8,762 bases of DNA from an uncultured Eubacteriales bacterium (GTDB lineage: Bacteria > Bacillota > Clostridia > Lachnospirales > Lachnospiraceae): assembly GCA_900544525.1 (NCBI GenBank), contig UQVN01000134.1:1-8762 (forward strand), read 5' to 3'. The position numbers and the translations under genes were made by a program. Each line of letters starts with the position of its first letter. The stretch's first letter is position 1. This document shows, in pieces, positions 6,738 through 8,762 of the stretch. The notes under the pieces were generated by a model. That model saw nothing but the letters and a program-made list of their open reading frames with translations. It was not told the DNA's origin and ran no database searches.

Positions 6738-6766
6738 ATTATAAGTTCAATTAAAACGTGTGTCAA
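6738..6766 (-). promoter_or_regulatory. Perfect-consensus sigma-A promoter of pckA
   Basis: On the minus strand TTGACA (6766-6761) and TATAAT (6743-6738) are both exact consensus hexamers with the optimal 17-base spacer. Transcription should start near 6731, leaving a leader of about 31 bases that includes the Shine-Dalgarno site. Such a promoter should be strong and need no activator, so any control would be by repression or after initiation. Confidence 0.88.
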
Positions 6767-6778
6767 TAATAAATTGAA
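6746..6778. promoter_or_regulatory. Inverted repeat spanning the pckA -35 and spacer
   Basis: TTCAATT (6746-6752) and its exact reverse complement AATTGAA (6772-6778) are separated by 19 bases and bracket the -35 hexamer. A third TCAAT word overlaps the -35 itself (6763-6767). These could be repressor half-sites for an otherwise unrestrained promoter. The AT-rich context makes chance a real alternative. Confidence 0.25.
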
Positions 6779-6833
6779 GGAATAAAAATCAGAAAATTCA
6801 TTTGTGTGAAAAGTTCCTACATATCATTTCTTA

Positions 6834-8693
6834 TTATTTCTCGTTCAACTTAATATGGAACTCCTGCTCTAATGCCTGTTTTACTACGGAAAATGGAGAA
6901 GGTCCAAGATCTAATATGGTTTTATGAAAGGAAATCGGATCAAAAGTTTCACCAAGCAATTCCTTTGTTGTCTCTCGTAATTGTTCAAATTGAAGAAAAC
7001 CCACATAGTATTGGAGATAGTTGGCTGGCTCTTCGATAACAGAGTGATAAATGGAAAGCGCCGTTCTTGAATCATTGATTCCATGTTCCTTTAGAAATTG
7101 TTGGCAATCGTCTAACGTCCAACCTTCTCCATTAACACAAAGATCAATAATAGCACAAAGACCAAGACTTAAATCCATTTCATACTGATTGAGTCTAGCA
7201 ATTTCTTTTGAGTGCTCTCCATAATCGATAGTTTCATAACTATGATATTCCACATAGGTTGCCCAGCCTTCAGAATAACCACCAAAGTTTAAAATAGAGC
7301 GGATGGGATTTGGATTTGTGGAATAAAAATAAGTGTTTTGATAAAGATGTCCTGGATATCCTTCATGAGCTAATGTGGGGTATAGAGTTTCTTTATCATA
7401 CGAAGAGGAAAGAGAGTTAATATAAATTACATTGGAGGTGATACTATCAACAGGAGGGATAAAGTAGAAAGCAGGGCTTAAATGCTCGGATAGTGTTTGA
7501 TCCACTGTTTTTAATTCACAAATGGTCGGTGGAGCTTTGGGGAAATCTTTTGTAATTTGACTCTTTAATGTGGATAAAATCTCGTCTGGTTCTGTAATTG
7601 GACAAGAAGCAGAGCTATATTCATCAAAGATGTCTGGATATTTCTTTAAGATAACGAGGGTGTCTAATTGGCCTTTTTTTAGTTGTGCCTCAATTTGCTT
7701 TTTGATCTCATTGATGGAAAGGTCTGTTCCAGTGGTAGAGGATACAAGAAATTGATAATATTCTTTGCCCTTTGGTAATTGAGAGAGTCCTCCTTCTATT
7801 GTAGCTTTTCCTTCAAAAGAGGATAAGGCATCTAATAGGGATTGATAGGCATTTTTTATATCATTCTTTACTAAATATTGGTTGGTAGATTGAAAGTCCG
7901 CTTGTTCTTCTTTAGAAAGTTTTTTTGTTTCTTCTAGGTTGGCAAGACGGCTTTCAAAAGAAGAGATTAAAAAATGATCTTCTGATTCAATATCTTCAAG
8001 AAAATCATTGCATTGGGTCATAATATCAGAAAGAGCGAAGTCTTGCATACCATATCCCTTTTTCACTTTTTCTTGTTCAAATTCAATGATCTGTCCAAAA
8101 TATCGGGGAAGGTCTGCTAAGAGAAGTAAATAATCCTCCACATCTTTTTTTGTATCAAATCGATATTCTGCCAGTAGGACAGGGAGTTGGGCTTGTAGAC
8201 CAATTACTGGGCTTAATACTGTACTGTAGTGATAATATTTCGTATCCGTAATGGATGAAGTGAGGGCAGAATCAAGTATGGCGTAATCTTGTTGTTGAGA
8301 AGGGGAGAGGGACTTTTTTGAAAAAGAATGTAGTTGTTTTTGAAGAGATTTTAAATGTTTTTCATTCCATTGGTTTTCTTTTTTTGTAAATTCTCCGAAT
8401 GTAGGAGCGATAGGAGCGATTCCAAAAGATGAGGGATCTTTTACGCTATAATGAAGGCTTAGAGAGTCTGTGGATACCATATCTTGAAAAGTCTCGGTTA
8501 AAAATTGCTCAAAAGCTACATTTTTTGTTTTTGTGTTGGAAGAGGTAGAAGAATCATTGGTAGAATGAGAGTAATCATCAGTTGCTTTTTGTTGCTTACA
8601 ACCTGTGAAAGAGGAGAAAATGATAGAAATAAATAAAAAAATAGATAACAGTCTTTTTTTATATCCTTTGTTTCGTTTCCTAATTGGTTTCAT
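6834..8693 (-). CDS. DUF885-family lipoprotein, putative extracytoplasmic metallopeptidase
   Basis: The 619-residue protein begins with a basic, hydrophobic signal and a lipobox F-T-G-C, with Cys32 the likely lipidation site, then a Ser/Thr/Asn/Lys-rich linker to about residue 57. This predicts a membrane-anchored protein facing outward. The body is mostly helical and matches the DUF885 family. HEGYPGH (443-449) and EGWATYVE (475-482) are its hallmarks and resemble a gluzincin zinc site: His443 and His449 as ligands, Glu444 as catalyst, Glu475 as third ligand. EPANYLQYYVGF (555-566) and SFHKTILDLGPSP (588-600) are further family-typical segments. Peptidase activity is inferred from these motifs; substrate is unknown. 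The start has a modest AAAGGAA site at 8703-8709. No clear terminator follows in the 134 bases before pckA, so read-through is possible. The upstream promoter is not resolved within the 69 bases available. Confidence 0.85.
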   Translation of the reverse strand: MKPIRKRNKGYKKRLLSIFLFISIIFSSFTGCKQQKATDDYSHSTNDSSTSSNTKTKNVAFEQFLTETFQDMVSTDSLSLHYSVKDPSSFGIAPIAPTFGEFTKKENQWNEKHLKSLQKQLHSFSKKSLSPSQQQDYAILDSALTSSITDTKYYHYSTVLSPVIGLQAQLPVLLAEYRFDTKKDVEDYLLLLADLPRYFGQIIEFEQEKVKKGYGMQDFALSDIMTQCNDFLEDIESEDHFLISSFESRLANLEETKKLSKEEQADFQSTNQYLVKNDIKNAYQSLLDALSSFEGKATIEGGLSQLPKGKEYYQFLVSSTTGTDLSINEIKKQIEAQLKKGQLDTLVILKKYPDIFDEYSSASCPITEPDEILSTLKSQITKDFPKAPPTICELKTVDQTLSEHLSPAFYFIPPVDSITSNVIYINSLSSSYDKETLYPTLAHEGYPGHLYQNTYFYSTNPNPIRSILNFGGYSEGWATYVEYHSYETIDYGEHSKEIARLNQYEMDLSLGLCAIIDLCVNGEGWTLDDCQQFLKEHGINDSRTALSIYHSVIEEPANYLQYYVGFLQFEQLRETTKELLGETFDPISFHKTILDLGPSPFSVVKQALEQEFHIKLNEK

Positions 8694-8762
8694 AAGCTGA
8701 GATTCCTTTCTATTTTTGATATAACGAGAGATAACATGAGTAGTCTTTCATAGATTTCTTTG

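Noticed and set aside
6756..6770. Possible catabolite-responsive (cre) element near the pckA -35 (TGACACACGTTTT)
   Set aside because: The central CG is out of register by one base relative to the TGNAANCGNWNNCW consensus.
8694..8762. Promoter of the DUF885 gene on the minus strand
   Set aside because: TATAT-like words exist but none has a credible -35 at the right distance within the bases available; the region is cut by the window edge.

Overview
The window is AT-rich and compactly coded. Strong AGGAGG ribosome binding sites, sigma-A-type promoters and lipoprotein signals point to a low-GC Gram-positive bacterium. The protein flavour (family-5 binding lipoprotein, Na/Pi cotransporter with PhoU tail, ATP-type PEP carboxykinase, FabT-like MarR protein) suggests an anaerobic clostridium, probably of the Lachnospiraceae; that placement is inference. 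I see no transposase, phage gene, CRISPR array, tRNA or rRNA. It reads as ordinary chromosome with five complete genes.

Layout. On the plus strand, 129-2132 encodes a peptide/solute-binding lipoprotein with its own promoter and a strong terminator, so it looks monocistronic. A 303-base gap then leads to a MarR-family regulator (2436-2873) resembling the fatty-acid repressor FabT. The remaining three genes are on the minus strand and are listed here by rising coordinate: a Na/phosphate cotransporter fused to a PhoU-like domain (3035-4828), a divergent ATP-dependent phosphoenolpyruvate carboxykinase (5047-6699) and a DUF885 lipoprotein with a zincin-like motif (6834-8693). The MarR and cotransporter genes converge on a long hairpin that can terminate transcription from both sides.

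Regulation is the most informative part. Upstream of the cotransporter lie four TT(T/A)A(C/T)A hexamers at an exact 11-base period, the layout of a PhoP-binding PHO box. Just downstream, an 8-base inverted repeat overlaps the -10 element. This supports phosphate-starvation control of a phosphate transporter. The carboxykinase has a perfect TTGACA-17-TATAAT promoter and its own terminator, so it is separate from the cotransporter gene. The DUF885 gene has no convincing terminator and may read through into the carboxykinase gene.

The genes do not form one evident system. A loose nutritional theme (peptide uptake, extracytoplasmic peptide hydrolysis, phosphate uptake, C3/C4 carbon exchange) is possible but not demonstrated. 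I did not find a convincing previously undescribed multi-gene system.
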